Shown here: piece by piece, positions 51,168 through 59,954 of the stretch
Layout: each line of letters opens with the position of its first letter
Numbering within the stretch: position 1 is the first letter of the stretch
Assembly (NCBI RefSeq): GCF_019049245.1
Contig: NZ_JAGMUK010000054.1
Coordinates: forward strand, 248,001-312,000
Length of the DNA: 64,000 bases
Direction of reading: 5' to 3'
Source of the DNA: Streptomyces sp. AC555_RSS877
Lineage (GTDB): Bacteria; Actinomycetota; Actinomycetes; Streptomycetales; Streptomycetaceae
Notes under the pieces: model-generated
Told to the model about the DNA's origin: nothing
The model's database searches: none
What the model saw: only the letters and a program-made list of their open reading frames with translations
Program-made: the position numbers and the translations under genes

Positions 51168-53690
51168 GTGCACGGGAACGACAGCACCACCAGCACCGAC
51201 AGAATCGAGACCCACAGACGACGCCTGCCGTTCCGCAAGGCGGTCGCCCTGCTCAGCGGGGTGCTGCTCGCAGGTGCGTCCCTCACCCTCACCGCGCCGC
51301 AGGCCGGCGCAGCCGTCGCCGACCCGGGAGCCGCGCCGGCCGCGCCGGCCGCCTCCGCCGCCGAGGACTTCCAGCAGGTCACCCTCGCCAAGGGCGAGCC
51401 GGAGGTCGGCGAGCCCATGTCGCTCGCCGTCCTTCCCGACCGCTCGGTCCTGCACACCTCGCGCGACGGCGAACTCCGCCTCACCGACGCGGCGGGCAAC
51501 ACCAGACTCGCCGGCAAGCTCGACGTCTACTCCCACGACGAAGAGGGCCTCCAAGGCATCGGCGTGGACCCCGACTTCACGAGCAACCGCTTCATCTACC
51601 TCTACTACGCGCCCCCGTTGGACACTCCCGCGGGCGACGCCCCCGAGACCGGCACCGCCGCCGACTTCGCGCCCTTCGACGGCGTCAACCGGCTCTCCCG
51701 GTTCGTCCTGAACACCGACGGCACCCTCGACGCCGCCAGCGAGAAGAAGATCCTCGACGTCCCGGCCTCGCGCGGCCTGTGCTGCCACGTCGGCGGCGAC
51801 ATCGACTTCGACGCGGCGGGCAACCTGTACCTGTCGACCGGCGACGACACCAACCCGTTCCAGTCGGACGGCTTCACTCCCATCGACGACCGGGACGGCC
51901 GCAACCCCGCCTTCGACGCCCGGCGTTCGTCCGGCAACACCAACGACCTGCGCGGCAAGATCCTGCGCATCAAGGTGAACGCCGACGGTTCGTACACGGT
52001 CCCCGACGGCAACCTCTTCGCGCCCGGTACCGACAAGACGCGGCCCGAGATCTACGCGATGGGCTTCCGCAACCCGTTCCGCTTCAGCGTCGACAAGAAG
52101 ACCGGCATCCTCTACGTCGGTGACTACGGCCCCGACGCCGGCACCGCCGACCCGGCCCGCGGACCGGCCGGTCAGGTGGAGTTCGCCCGGGTCACCGGCC
52201 CCGGCAACTTCGGATGGCCGTTCTGCACGGGCGACAACGACCCGTACATCGCATACGACTTCGCGACCGGTGTATCCGGTGCGCCGTTCGACTGCAGCGC
52301 ACCGAAGAACACCTCCCCGCACAACACCGGTCTGACCGACCTGCCGCCCGCCCAGCCGGCCTGGATCCCGTACGACGGCGGATCCGTGCCCGAGTTCGGC
52401 ACCGGCTCCGAGTCCCCGATGGGCGGGCCGGTCTACGACTACGACGCCTCGCTCGACTCGCCGGTGAAGTTCCCCGAGGCCTACGACGGTGACTTCTTCG
52501 CCGGGGAGTTCGGCCGCCGCTGGATCAAGCGGATCACGAGCGACGCCGACGGCACCGTCCAGTCGATCAACGACGTGCCCTGGACCGGTACCCAGATCAT
52601 GGACATGGCCTTCGGCCCCGACGGCGCGCTGTACGTCCTCGACTACGGCGTCTCCTGGTTCGGCGGCGACGAGCACTCGGCCCTGTACCGCATCGAGAAC
52701 GCCACGGACGGCCACTCCCCGGTCGCGCAGGCCGCGGCGAGCCGGACTTCGGGCCAGGCCCCGCTGCGGGCGAGCTTCTCCTCCGCGGGCACCTCCGACC
52801 AGGACGGCGACGCCCTCACCTACAGCTGGGACTTCGGCGACGGCGCCAAGTCGACCGCGGCCAACCCGACGCACACGTACAAGAAGAACGGCACGTACAC
52901 CGCGACCCTGACCGCGAAGGACCCGAGCGGCCGCACCGGCAGCGCGAGCGTGCAGATCGTCGTCGGCAACACCGCGCCGAAGGTGACCCTCGAACTCCCG
53001 CGTGACGGGCAGCTGTTCAGCTTCGGCGACGCGATCCCGTTCAAGGTCCGCGTCACCGACCCCGAGGACGGCAGGAACATCGACTGCTCGAAGGTCAAGG
53101 TCACCTTCATCCTCGGTCACGACACCCACGGCCACCCGCTGACCTCCGCCAACGGCTGCACCGGCACCATCCAGACGAGCGCCGACGGCGGCCACGACGA
53201 GGACGCCAACATCTTCGGTGTGTTCGACGCCGAGTACACCGACGGCGGGGGCGGCGGCCAGGCCCCGCTCACCACCCACGACCAGAACGTCGTCCAGCCC
53301 GAGCACCGCCAGGCCGAGCACTTCGGCGCCGCCTCCGGCGTCTCCGTCGTGGCCAAGGACACCGCTCACGGCGGGAAGACGGTCGGGGACGTGCACAACG
53401 GCGACTGGATCTCCTTCACGCCCTACGCCCTCGGCAACGCCGAGAAGGTCACGGCCCGCGTCTCCTCGGGCGGCACGGGCGGCACGCTCGAGATCCGCGC
53501 CGGATCCGCGAGGGGCACGCTGCTCGGAAAGGCGACCGTGCCGGTGACCGGCGGCTGGGACACCTTCCAGGACGTCGGCGCCGACCTGTCGCGCGCCCCG
53601 CGCGGCACGACCACCCTGTACCTCGTCTTCAAGGGCAGAGGCACCGGGGCCCTGTACGACGTGGACGACTTCACCTTCACGACGGGCTGA
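51168..53690 (+). CDS. secreted glucose/sorbosone dehydrogenase-like propeller with PKD and carbohydrate-binding modules
   Basis: The 840-residue protein has a signal peptide (about 1-50) and a six-bladed quinoprotein-like propeller (about 68-510) with GLQGIGVDPDFTSNRFIYLYYAP, LCCHVGGDIDFDAAGNLYLSTGD, RGKILRIKVNADG, IYAMGFRNPFRFSVD and GDYGPDAGTADP. A PKD domain follows (about 525-605: YSWDFGDGAKSTAANPTHTYKKNGTYTATLTA), then an Ig-like segment and a CBM6-like module near the C-terminus (GDWISFTPYALGNAEKVTARVSSGGTGGTLEIR). Soluble PQQ-type dehydrogenases share the propeller, but PQQ binding is not proven here. The GTG follows CTGGAGG. It may oxidise an extracellular sugar feeding the importer. 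Confidence 0.85.
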   Translation: MHGNDSTTSTDRIETHRRRLPFRKAVALLSGVLLAGASLTLTAPQAGAAVADPGAAPAAPAASAAEDFQQVTLAKGEPEVGEPMSLAVLPDRSVLHTSRDGELRLTDAAGNTRLAGKLDVYSHDEEGLQGIGVDPDFTSNRFIYLYYAPPLDTPAGDAPETGTAADFAPFDGVNRLSRFVLNTDGTLDAASEKKILDVPASRGLCCHVGGDIDFDAAGNLYLSTGDDTNPFQSDGFTPIDDRDGRNPAFDARRSSGNTNDLRGKILRIKVNADGSYTVPDGNLFAPGTDKTRPEIYAMGFRNPFRFSVDKKTGILYVGDYGPDAGTADPARGPAGQVEFARVTGPGNFGWPFCTGDNDPYIAYDFATGVSGAPFDCSAPKNTSPHNTGLTDLPPAQPAWIPYDGGSVPEFGTGSESPMGGPVYDYDASLDSPVKFPEAYDGDFFAGEFGRRWIKRITSDADGTVQSINDVPWTGTQIMDMAFGPDGALYVLDYGVSWFGGDEHSALYRIENATDGHSPVAQAAASRTSGQAPLRASFSSAGTSDQDGDALTYSWDFGDGAKSTAANPTHTYKKNGTYTATLTAKDPSGRTGSASVQIVVGNTAPKVTLELPRDGQLFSFGDAIPFKVRVTDPEDGRNIDCSKVKVTFILGHDTHGHPLTSANGCTGTIQTSADGGHDEDANIFGVFDAEYTDGGGGGQAPLTTHDQNVVQPEHRQAEHFGAASGVSVVAKDTAHGGKTVGDVHNGDWISFTPYALGNAEKVTARVSSGGTGGTLEIRAGSARGTLLGKATVPVTGGWDTFQDVGADLSRAPRGTTTLYLVFKGRGTGALYDVDDFTFTTG

Positions 53691-53704
53691 GAGGAGGGAT
53701 CGAG

Positions 53705-55066
53705 ATGCGACCAACCAGGCGTCTGAGTACCGCGGTTGTCGGCGCGGCGCTGCTCCTCGGCTGCGTCTCCGGGCCCGCCGCCTCGCACCCCGAGGACGAC
53801 GAACGGGTGCTCGTCTTCTCCAAGACGGCAGGTTTCCGGCACGACTCGATCCCGGACGGCGTGGCGGCGGTCCGACAGCTCGGGCAGGCCGAGGGCTTCA
53901 AGGTCGACGCGACGGAGGACGCCGGCGCGTTCACCGCGCGCAACCTGCGGCGGTACGACGCGGTCGTGTTCCTGTCCACGACCGGAGACGTCCTCGACGC
54001 CACCCAACAGGCGGCCTTCGAGGGCTACATCCGCCACGGCGGCGGCTACGTCGGCGTTCACGCCGCCGCCGACACCGAGTACGACTGGGAGTTCTACGGC
54101 GGCCTCGCCGGCGCCTACTTCCAGTCGCACCCGGCGATCCAGCCCGCGACCGTCACCGTCGAGGACCGTGCGCACCCGGCGACCTCGGACCTGGCGAAGA
54201 CCTGGGGACGCACCGACGAGTGGTACAACTACCGCTCGAATCCCCGGGAGCGGGCCCACGTCCTCGCCTCGCTCGACGAGTCGTCGTACACCGGCGGCAC
54301 CATGCACGGCGACCACCCGATCGCCTGGTGCCAGACCTACCAGGGCGGCCGTGCCTTCTACACGGGCGGCGGGCACACGAAGGAGTCGTACGCGGATCCG
54401 GTATTCCGTCGACACCTGGCCGGTGGAATCCTGTATGCAATAGGTGATGTGCAGGCGGACTGTCGACCGGAGACCGGATACCGTCCGCTCTTCGACGGCA
54501 GCTCGACGGCCGGCTGGAGTCAGGCCGGCCCGGGCTCCTTCGCCCTGGACGACGACGGCACGATCACCTCGTCGGGCGGGATGGGGATGCTCTGGTACGC
54601 CGACCGGGCCTTCGGGGCGTACTCGCTGAAGCTCGACTGGAAGATGGCCAGTGAGTCCGGCGACGACAACTCCGGGGTGTTCGTGGGCTTCCCGCCCTCG
54701 TCCGACCCGTGGTCGGCGGTGAACAACGGCTACGAGATCCAGATCGACGCCAGCGATGTGCCGGAGAAGACCACCGGCTCCGTCTACGGGTTCCGGTCCG
54801 CCGACGTGAAGAAGCGCGACCGCGCGCTGAACCCGCCGGGGGAGTGGAACACGTACGAGATCCGGGTGGAGGGCGAGCGTCTGCGCGTCTGGCTCAACGG
54901 CGTGAAGATCAACGACTTCACCAACACCGATCCGGCCCGCAGTCTCAGGGACGGCCACGTCGGCATCCAGAACCACGGAGCCGACGACCGGGTGTCCTTC
55001 CGCGACATCCGGATCAAGGAACTGCCCGCGAGGTCCGTGGCACCTACAGCTTCGCAGGGCGACTGA
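53705..55066 (+). CDS. ThuA-DUF1080 fusion protein, secreted
   Basis: The 453-residue protein has a signal with a Cys at about residue 20 (VVGAALLLGCVSG), so it may be a lipoprotein. A ThuA glutamine-amidotransferase-like domain follows (about 34-250: VLVFSKTAGFRHDSIPDGVAAVR, GGGYVGVHAAADTEYDWEFYGGLAG). A C-terminal DUF1080 beta-sandwich spans about 255-440 (GYRPLFDGSSTAGW, SGVFVGFP, GYEIQID, EWNTYEIRVEGERLRVWLNGVKINDF). DUF1080 proteins are associated with hydrolysis or elimination of 3-keto-glycosides, and ThuA with trehalose/sucrose 3-keto metabolism. Only 14 bases separate it from the preceding gene. Rare codons including ATA cluster at 54401-54482 with the palindrome family. Confidence 0.85.
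   Translation: MRPTRRLSTAVVGAALLLGCVSGPAASHPEDDERVLVFSKTAGFRHDSIPDGVAAVRQLGQAEGFKVDATEDAGAFTARNLRRYDAVVFLSTTGDVLDATQQAAFEGYIRHGGGYVGVHAAADTEYDWEFYGGLAGAYFQSHPAIQPATVTVEDRAHPATSDLAKTWGRTDEWYNYRSNPRERAHVLASLDESSYTGGTMHGDHPIAWCQTYQGGRAFYTGGGHTKESYADPVFRRHLAGGILYAIGDVQADCRPETGYRPLFDGSSTAGWSQAGPGSFALDDDGTITSSGGMGMLWYADRAFGAYSLKLDWKMASESGDDNSGVFVGFPPSSDPWSAVNNGYEIQIDASDVPEKTTGSVYGFRSADVKKRDRALNPPGEWNTYEIRVEGERLRVWLNGVKINDFTNTDPARSLRDGHVGIQNHGADDRVSFRDIRIKELPARSVAPTASQGD
54401..54482. repeat. compound dispersed island in the ThuA-DUF1080 gene
   Basis: GTATTCCGTCGAC (54401-54413), CTGTATGCAATAGG (54431-54444) and CTGTCGACCGG with GGATACCG (54460-54483) follow within 82 bases. Codons GTA, CGT, CGA, GGT, GGA, TAT, GCA, ATA, GAT and TGT occur together here, by far the least Streptomyces-like codon run in the gene. 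Confidence 0.5.
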
Positions 55067-55158
55067 GCGGCGGCGGGCGGGGGACGCCGGACCCCCGCCC
55101 GCCGCCTCCCCCCACCGCGAGCTCCGTACGACCGCCGGCTGTGCGTACGGCTCAGGCC

Positions 55159-55234
55159 TTCGTACGACGGCTTCGCGCGACGGCTTCGCGTGACGGTTTC
55201 GCGCAACGGTTTCGCGCAACGGTTTCGCGCGACC
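55159..55234 (+). repeat. 13-bp tandem repeat in front of the EBO-type operon
   Basis: Units of 13 bases of the form TTCGCGCAACGGT repeat in phase at 55159, 55172, 55185, 55198 and 55211, with a shortened sixth at 55224. The two central copies at 55198 and 55211 are identical. Looser TTC-CGGC units continue to about 55270. The array occupies the 230-base spacer before the operon and ends near the AAGGAGG ribosome site at 55284. Confidence 0.75.
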
Positions 55235-55296
55235 TCGCGCGGCTTCATACGGCTCCATCCGGCTTCGTACGACGTGTTCGATCAAGGAGGCTGCCC

Positions 55297-56424
55297 ATGT
55301 CCGCGTCCGTTTCCGCATCGCGCGTCGGTGTATGGCTGATCGGGGCGCGCGGCTCCGTCGCCACCACGGTCGTCGCCGGCTGCGCCGCAGTGAGCGCGGG
55401 CCTGCACCCACCGAGCGGCCTGGTCACCGAGACACCCGCGTTCGCCGACAGCGGCCTGCCGGCCCTGGGCGACCTCGTCTTCGGCGGTCACGACACACTC
55501 GACTGCCCCCTGCCCAAACGCGCGGAGGCGCTGGCGGCCGACGGTGTCCTGCCGTACGGCCTCCCTGCGGCGATCGAGGCAGAACTGAGTTCCGCGGACC
55601 GGGAGATCAGGCCCGGCGGACCCGTCCCGGACGACACCCGCAGCGAGGACGAGCTGATCACCGCCTTCACCGCGGACATCCGGGACTTCGTTCGGCGGCG
55701 CTCCCTGGACCGGGCAGTCGTGGTGAACGTCGCCTCCACGGAACCGGCGGCAACCTGCACCGACCTGCCTGCCAGCTCCCTCTATGCGGCGGCGGCCCTG
55801 CGCGCGGGCTGCCCGTACGTGAACTTCACCCCGTCGACCGGCCTGCATCATCCGGCGCTGGCGCCGCTCGCCGGGTCGTCGGGACTCCCGTACGCGGGCC
55901 GGGACGGCAAGACCGGCCAGACCCTGCTCCGCTCGGTGCTGGGCCCGATGTTCACGCAGCGGGCACTCACCGTGCGGGCCTGGTCCGGGACCAATCTGCT
56001 GGGCGGTGGCGACGGAGCCTCCCTCTCCGACCCGGCCGCCGCGGCGGCGAAGAACGCGGGCAAGGAGCGGGTCCTCGCCGAGACCCTCGGCACGGTCCCC
56101 GAGGGCGAGGTCCACATCGACGACGTTCCCGTACTCGGCGACTGGAAGACCGCCTGGGACCACATCGCCTTCGACGGCTTCCTCGGCGCCCGCATGATCC
56201 TCCAGACCACCTGGCAGGGCTGCGACTCCGCCCTGGCCGCGCCCCTGGTCCTCGACCTGGCCCGCCTGGTCGCCCGCGCCCACGAGCGGGGCCTGTCCGG
56301 CCCGCTGGCCGATCTCGGCTTCTACTTCAAGGACCCGTTGGGCACGGGGCCGTCGTCCCTGGGGGAGCAGTACGCGGCACTGGTGAAGTTCGGGCAGCGG
56401 CTGGCGGCCGGGGCGGTGCGATGA
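55297..56424 (+). CDS. myo-inositol-1-phosphate synthase-like protein (EBO-associated)
   Basis: The 375-residue protein starts with a MIPS-type NAD motif, VGVWLIGARGSVATTVVAG, and contains CPYVNFTPSTGL, YAGRDGKTGQTLLRSVLGPMF, a WSGTNLLGGGDGASLSDPAAAAAKNAGK segment and the lysine-bearing FYFKDPLGTGP. These correspond to archaeal/actinobacterial inositol-3-phosphate synthases, which cyclise glucose-6-phosphate. It is divergent enough that a different sugar phosphate substrate is likely. AAGGAGG precedes the ATG. The stop overlaps the prenyltransferase start. It occupies the place where typical EBO clusters have a dehydroquinate-synthase-like cyclase (EboD). Confidence 0.85.
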   Translation: MSASVSASRVGVWLIGARGSVATTVVAGCAAVSAGLHPPSGLVTETPAFADSGLPALGDLVFGGHDTLDCPLPKRAEALAADGVLPYGLPAAIEAELSSADREIRPGGPVPDDTRSEDELITAFTADIRDFVRRRSLDRAVVVNVASTEPAATCTDLPASSLYAAAALRAGCPYVNFTPSTGLHHPALAPLAGSSGLPYAGRDGKTGQTLLRSVLGPMFTQRALTVRAWSGTNLLGGGDGASLSDPAAAAAKNAGKERVLAETLGTVPEGEVHIDDVPVLGDWKTAWDHIAFDGFLGARMILQTTWQGCDSALAAPLVLDLARLVARAHERGLSGPLADLGFYFKDPLGTGPSSLGEQYAALVKFGQRLAAGAVR

Positions 56425-57374
56425 ACGGCCCCGCGGCGAGAGCGGCCTGGGCCGAACTGCTCCGTCTCCCCGCCCTGTTCACCGTTCCGGGCGACGCCCT
56501 GGCCGGTGCGGCGGCAGCCGCCCCGCACCCGAACTCCCGCACCCTGCTCGCCGTCTGCTCCTCCCTTTGTCTGTACGAGGCCGGCATGGCCCTCAACGAC
56601 TGGGCCGACCGGGACGAAGACGCCGCCGAGCGCCCGCACCGGCCCCTGCCCTCCGGTCGCGTCCGCCCCACCGCGGCGCTCGCGGCGGCCTGCGCCCTCA
56701 CCGGCGCCGGCCTGTCCCTGGCCGCTCGCGCCGGCCGCCCCGCTCTTGCCGTCGCGACGACCTTGGCGGCGACCGTCTGGGCGTACGACCTCGCCCTGAA
56801 ACGCACCCCCGCGGGCCCAGTGGCCATGGCGGCGGCGCGCGGCCTGGACCTGCTGCTCGGCGCCACGGCCACGGCCACGGCCACGACGAGCGCGCGGGCG
56901 TTCGGGCAGGTGGGGACGACGCCGGCCACGGGCACCGCGATCGGCATCCGCCGGGCCCTTCCGTCCGCCGCTCTCCTCAGCGCACACACCCTCACGGTCA
57001 CGACCGTGTCGCGCCGGGAGACCCAAGGCGGCGCACCTCTGGTCCCGCTGGCGGCCCTGGCCGCCACCACCGCGCTGACCCGGCTTCTGACACGTCCGTC
57101 CAAACAGCCGGGCGTGCCCGGGCCCCCAGGCGAAGCCGCCCTGCGCACCGCGCTCGCCGTCGGCTACGCGACGACCGCCGCCCGCCCCTACTTCCACGCC
57201 GCTCTCAACCCGTCACCCCCGCTCACCCAACGAGCCGTCAGCGGCGGCATCCGCGCCACGATCCCCTTCCAGGCCGCCCTCTCCGCCCGCTCCGGCGCCC
57301 CCGTCAGCGCGCTGCTCACGGCCGCCCTGGCCCCGCTCGCCGGGAGGTTCGCGAGGAAGGTGAGCGTGACATGA
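56421..57374 (+). CDS. UbiA-family prenyltransferase (EboC-like, SCO3242-type)
   Basis: The 317-residue membrane protein has about eight hydrophobic segments and the first aspartate-rich motif NDWADRDEDAAERPHRPLPSGR, the UbiA NDxxDxxxD signature with its HRPLPSG continuation. The second motif is less clear, around TTAARPYFHAALNPSP. UbiA enzymes attach an isoprenoid chain to a small polar or aromatic acceptor within the membrane. It overlaps both neighbours by four bases. In EBO clusters this is EboC. The acceptor is plausibly the cyclitol made by the preceding gene product, but that is inference. Confidence 0.85.
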   Translation: MNGPAARAAWAELLRLPALFTVPGDALAGAAAAAPHPNSRTLLAVCSSLCLYEAGMALNDWADRDEDAAERPHRPLPSGRVRPTAALAAACALTGAGLSLAARAGRPALAVATTLAATVWAYDLALKRTPAGPVAMAAARGLDLLLGATATATATTSARAFGQVGTTPATGTAIGIRRALPSAALLSAHTLTVTTVSRRETQGGAPLVPLAALAATTALTRLLTRPSKQPGVPGPPGEAALRTALAVGYATTAARPYFHAALNPSPPLTQRAVSGGIRATIPFQAALSARSGAPVSALLTAALAPLAGRFARKVSVT

Positions 57375-58390
57375 GCCCCGATGCCCTCCGCCCGTCGACC
57401 GGCGGGGCCGGCACCCGAAGCGCCGGAGACACCCGGCCGCACAGCCTCGCAGCCATGCCCCACCCGCACAGTCCCGCCCTCACCCCCCACCCGTTCGACC
57501 CCTCAACCAGCTCGCCCTCCTCCACCCCCCGCCCTCTCCGTTTCGGCTACGGCACCAACGGTCTCGCCGACCTCCGCCTCGACGACGCCCTCGGCCTCCT
57601 CGCCGACCTCGGTTACGACGGCGTCGGGCTGACCCTCGACCACATGCACCTCGACCCGTTCGCCCCGGACCTGGCCGCCCGCACCCGCCGCCTCGCGCAA
57701 CGGCTGGACGTGCTCGGGCTGTCGGTCACCGTGGAGACGGGCGCTCGCTATGTGCTCGACCCCCGGCGCAAACACGGCCCCTCCCTGCTGGACCCCGACC
57801 CGGACGACCGCGCCCGACGCGTCGGCCTGCTGATCCGCGCGGTCCAGGTGGCCGCCGACCTCGGTGCCCACGCCGTTCACTGCTTCAGCGGGATCACACC
57901 GGCGGGCACGGACGCGGACACGGCATGGAAACGTCTGGCCGAGACACTCGCCCCCGTACTGGACGCCGCCACCCGTGCCGGCATCCCCTTGGCGGTCGAA
58001 CCCGAACCCGGTCACCTCCTCGCCACCCTCGCGGACTTCCACCGACTCCGCCGTACCCTCGGCGATCCGCAGCACCTCGGCCTGACCCTCGACATCGGCC
58101 ACTGCCAGTGCCTGGAGCCCTGGTCTCCCGCCGAGTGCGTACGCGCCGCCGCCCCCTGGCTGCGGCACGTCCAGATCGAGGACATGCGCCGCGGCGTCCA
58201 CGAACACCTCCCTCTCGGAGACGGGGAGATCGACTTCCCGGCGGTGCTCGCCGCCCTGTCCACGACCGGCTACCAGGGCCTGGCCGTCGTGGAGCTGCCC
58301 CGTCACTCCCACGCGGGCCCCCACTTCGCCGAACTTTCCCTCCCGTTCCTCCGTCACGCGGCGGCGCCCTCGCCACGGAGTACCTCATGA
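57371..58390 (+). CDS. TIM-barrel sugar isomerase/epimerase (EBO-associated)
   Basis: After an unusual 50-residue Pro/Ser/His-rich leader the 339-residue protein has the AP endonuclease 2 barrel: LRFGYGTNGLADLRLDDALGLLADLGYDGVGLTLDH, a Glu-containing PLAVEPEPGHL, LGLTLDIGHCQCLE, LRHVQIEDMRRGVHEHLPLGDGEIDF and YQGLAVVELPRHSH. Expected metal ligands (Glu, Asp, His, Glu) are all present. Both ends overlap neighbours through ATGA, so the leader is probably really translated or the true start lies somewhat inside, at Met 29. It presumably isomerises or epimerises a sugar intermediate of the pathway. Confidence 0.85.
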   Translation: MSPDALRPSTGGAGTRSAGDTRPHSLAAMPHPHSPALTPHPFDPSTSSPSSTPRPLRFGYGTNGLADLRLDDALGLLADLGYDGVGLTLDHMHLDPFAPDLAARTRRLAQRLDVLGLSVTVETGARYVLDPRRKHGPSLLDPDPDDRARRVGLLIRAVQVAADLGAHAVHCFSGITPAGTDADTAWKRLAETLAPVLDAATRAGIPLAVEPEPGHLLATLADFHRLRRTLGDPQHLGLTLDIGHCQCLEPWSPAECVRAAAPWLRHVQIEDMRRGVHEHLPLGDGEIDFPAVLAALSTTGYQGLAVVELPRHSHAGPHFAELSLPFLRHAAAPSPRSTS

Positions 58391-59103
58391 CCCACACCGA
58401 CGCCGACCCGGCGCCCCCGGCGGCAGGCATCCAGGGCGCCACCCTCGCCCACACCCCGCCGCCCGACCTGCACAGCCGCGCCGTCGCCGCCCTCGGCGGA
58501 GCCGCCCGCGCCTGGCTCGACCAGGCCCTCGACGAGGCCGCCGCACACCCCGGCAGGCACGGGCCCATCTCGGTGTGGGAGCTGCGCCTCGCCGAGGCGG
58601 GGCGCCGCTGCGGCTCCGCGTACGCCGACGCCGTCCGCGTCCTCATCCTGCACGCGGCCCGTGCCGACACGGACGCGCTCACCCGCGTCTACAGGCAGGG
58701 CACCGCCGCCGAACGCCGAGCCGTCCTGCACGCGCTGCCCCACCTGGTGACCGGTCCGAACGCCCTCCCGCTCGTCGAGGACGCTCTGCGCACCAACGAC
58801 ACCAGCCTCCTCGCCGCCGCGGTCGGCCCGTACGCCGCCCGGCACCTGCCTGCCCAGCACTGGCGCCACGCCGTCCTGAAGTGCCTCTTCACCGGTGTGC
58901 CCGTCGATGCGGTGGCCGACCTGGACCGCCGGGCGGACGGGGACCCGGAACTCGCCCGCATGCTCCGCGACTACGCCGCCGAACGCGCCGCTGCCGGCCG
59001 ACCCGTCCCCGAGGACCTGTACCGCGTCCTGACCCTGACCGACCCCACGGCCGCCCCGCCCGCTGTGAAGGGCGGTCCGGGCGGCGACGGCGAGGAGTTC
59101 TGA
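58387..59103 (+). CDS. eboA: EboA domain-containing protein
   Basis: The 238-residue protein is all-helical with EboA features: WLDQALDEAAAHPGR, ELRLAEAGRRCG, AERRAVLHALPHL, ALPLVEDALRTNDTSLLAAAVGPYAARHLPAQHWRHAVLKCLFTGVPVDAVADLDRRA. The HEAT-like helical arrangement suggests a scaffold role. EboA is the defining protein of the EBO cluster, first noticed in cyanobacteria, other bacteria and eustigmatophyte plastids; its biochemical function is not known. It overlaps the isomerase and the TatD-family gene by 4 and 1 bases. No enzyme motif or export signal is visible. Confidence 0.82.
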   Translation: MTHTDADPAPPAAGIQGATLAHTPPPDLHSRAVAALGGAARAWLDQALDEAAAHPGRHGPISVWELRLAEAGRRCGSAYADAVRVLILHAARADTDALTRVYRQGTAAERRAVLHALPHLVTGPNALPLVEDALRTNDTSLLAAAVGPYAARHLPAQHWRHAVLKCLFTGVPVDAVADLDRRADGDPELARMLRDYAAERAAAGRPVPEDLYRVLTLTDPTAAPPAVKGGPGGDGEEF

Positions 59104-59951
59104 TGCGCATCTTCGACCCCCACATCCACATGACGTCCCGCACCACCGACGACTACGAGGCCATGCGCGCCGCCGGCGTCCGTGCCGTCGTCGAGCCGTC
59201 CTTCTGGCTCGGCCAGCCCCGCACCTCACCCGCCTCCTTCCTCGACTACTTCGACTCCCTCCTGGGCTGGGAGCCCTTCCGTGCCGCCCAGTACGGCATC
59301 GCCCACCACTGCACGCTCGCCCTCAACCCGAAGGAGGCCAACGACCCGCGCTGCGTGCCCGTCCTCGACGAACTGCCCCGGTATCTCGTCAAGGACCAGG
59401 TCGTGGCCGTCGGCGAGATCGGCTACGACTCGATGACCCCCGCCGAGGACAACGCCCTCGCCGCGCAGCTGCAGCTCGCCGCCGACCACCGTCTGCCCGC
59501 CCTCGTCCACACTCCGCACCGCGACAAGCTCGCCGGTCTGCGCCGCACCCTCGACGTCGTCCGGGAGTCGGCGCTGTCCCCGGACCGTGTCCTGGTCGAC
59601 CACCTCAACGAGACGACCGTCGAAGAGGCCAAGGACAGCGGCTGTTGGCTGGGCTTCTCCGTCTATCCGGAGACCAAGATGGACGAGGACCGGATGGTCG
59701 CGATCCTCCACGCGTACGGGCCCGAGCGGGTGCTGGTGAACTCCGCCGCGGACTGGGGCCGCAGCGACCCCCTCAAGACGCGCAGGGTCGGCGACCTGAT
59801 GCTGGCCGAGGGCTTCACCGAGGACGACGTCGACCGGGTGCTGTGGCGCAACCCCGTCGCCTTCTACGGCCTCAGCGGCCGTCTGAACCTAGAGGTCTCC
59901 GCGCCCGACGCCACCCACGAGGGCAACTCCGTACTGCGCGGCGGGGAGTGA
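59103..59951 (+). CDS. eboB: TatD-family metal-dependent hydrolase (EboB)
   Basis: The 282-residue protein has the metal ligands of the TatD/amidohydrolase barrel: HIH in FDPHIHMTSR, Glu in VAVGEIGYDS, His in LVHTPHRDK, His in VLVDHLNE and Asp in NSAADWGRSD. TatD enzymes are DNases or small-molecule hydrolases; within EBO clusters EboB is assumed to act on the pathway metabolite. The ATG shares its last base position with the upstream TGA (TGATG overlap). EboE follows three bases after the stop. The protein is of normal length with no signal peptide. Confidence 0.85.
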   Translation: MRIFDPHIHMTSRTTDDYEAMRAAGVRAVVEPSFWLGQPRTSPASFLDYFDSLLGWEPFRAAQYGIAHHCTLALNPKEANDPRCVPVLDELPRYLVKDQVVAVGEIGYDSMTPAEDNALAAQLQLAADHRLPALVHTPHRDKLAGLRRTLDVVRESALSPDRVLVDHLNETTVEEAKDSGCWLGFSVYPETKMDEDRMVAILHAYGPERVLVNSAADWGRSDPLKTRRVGDLMLAEGFTEDDVDRVLWRNPVAFYGLSGRLNLEVSAPDATHEGNSVLRGGE

Positions 59952-59954
59952 GCG

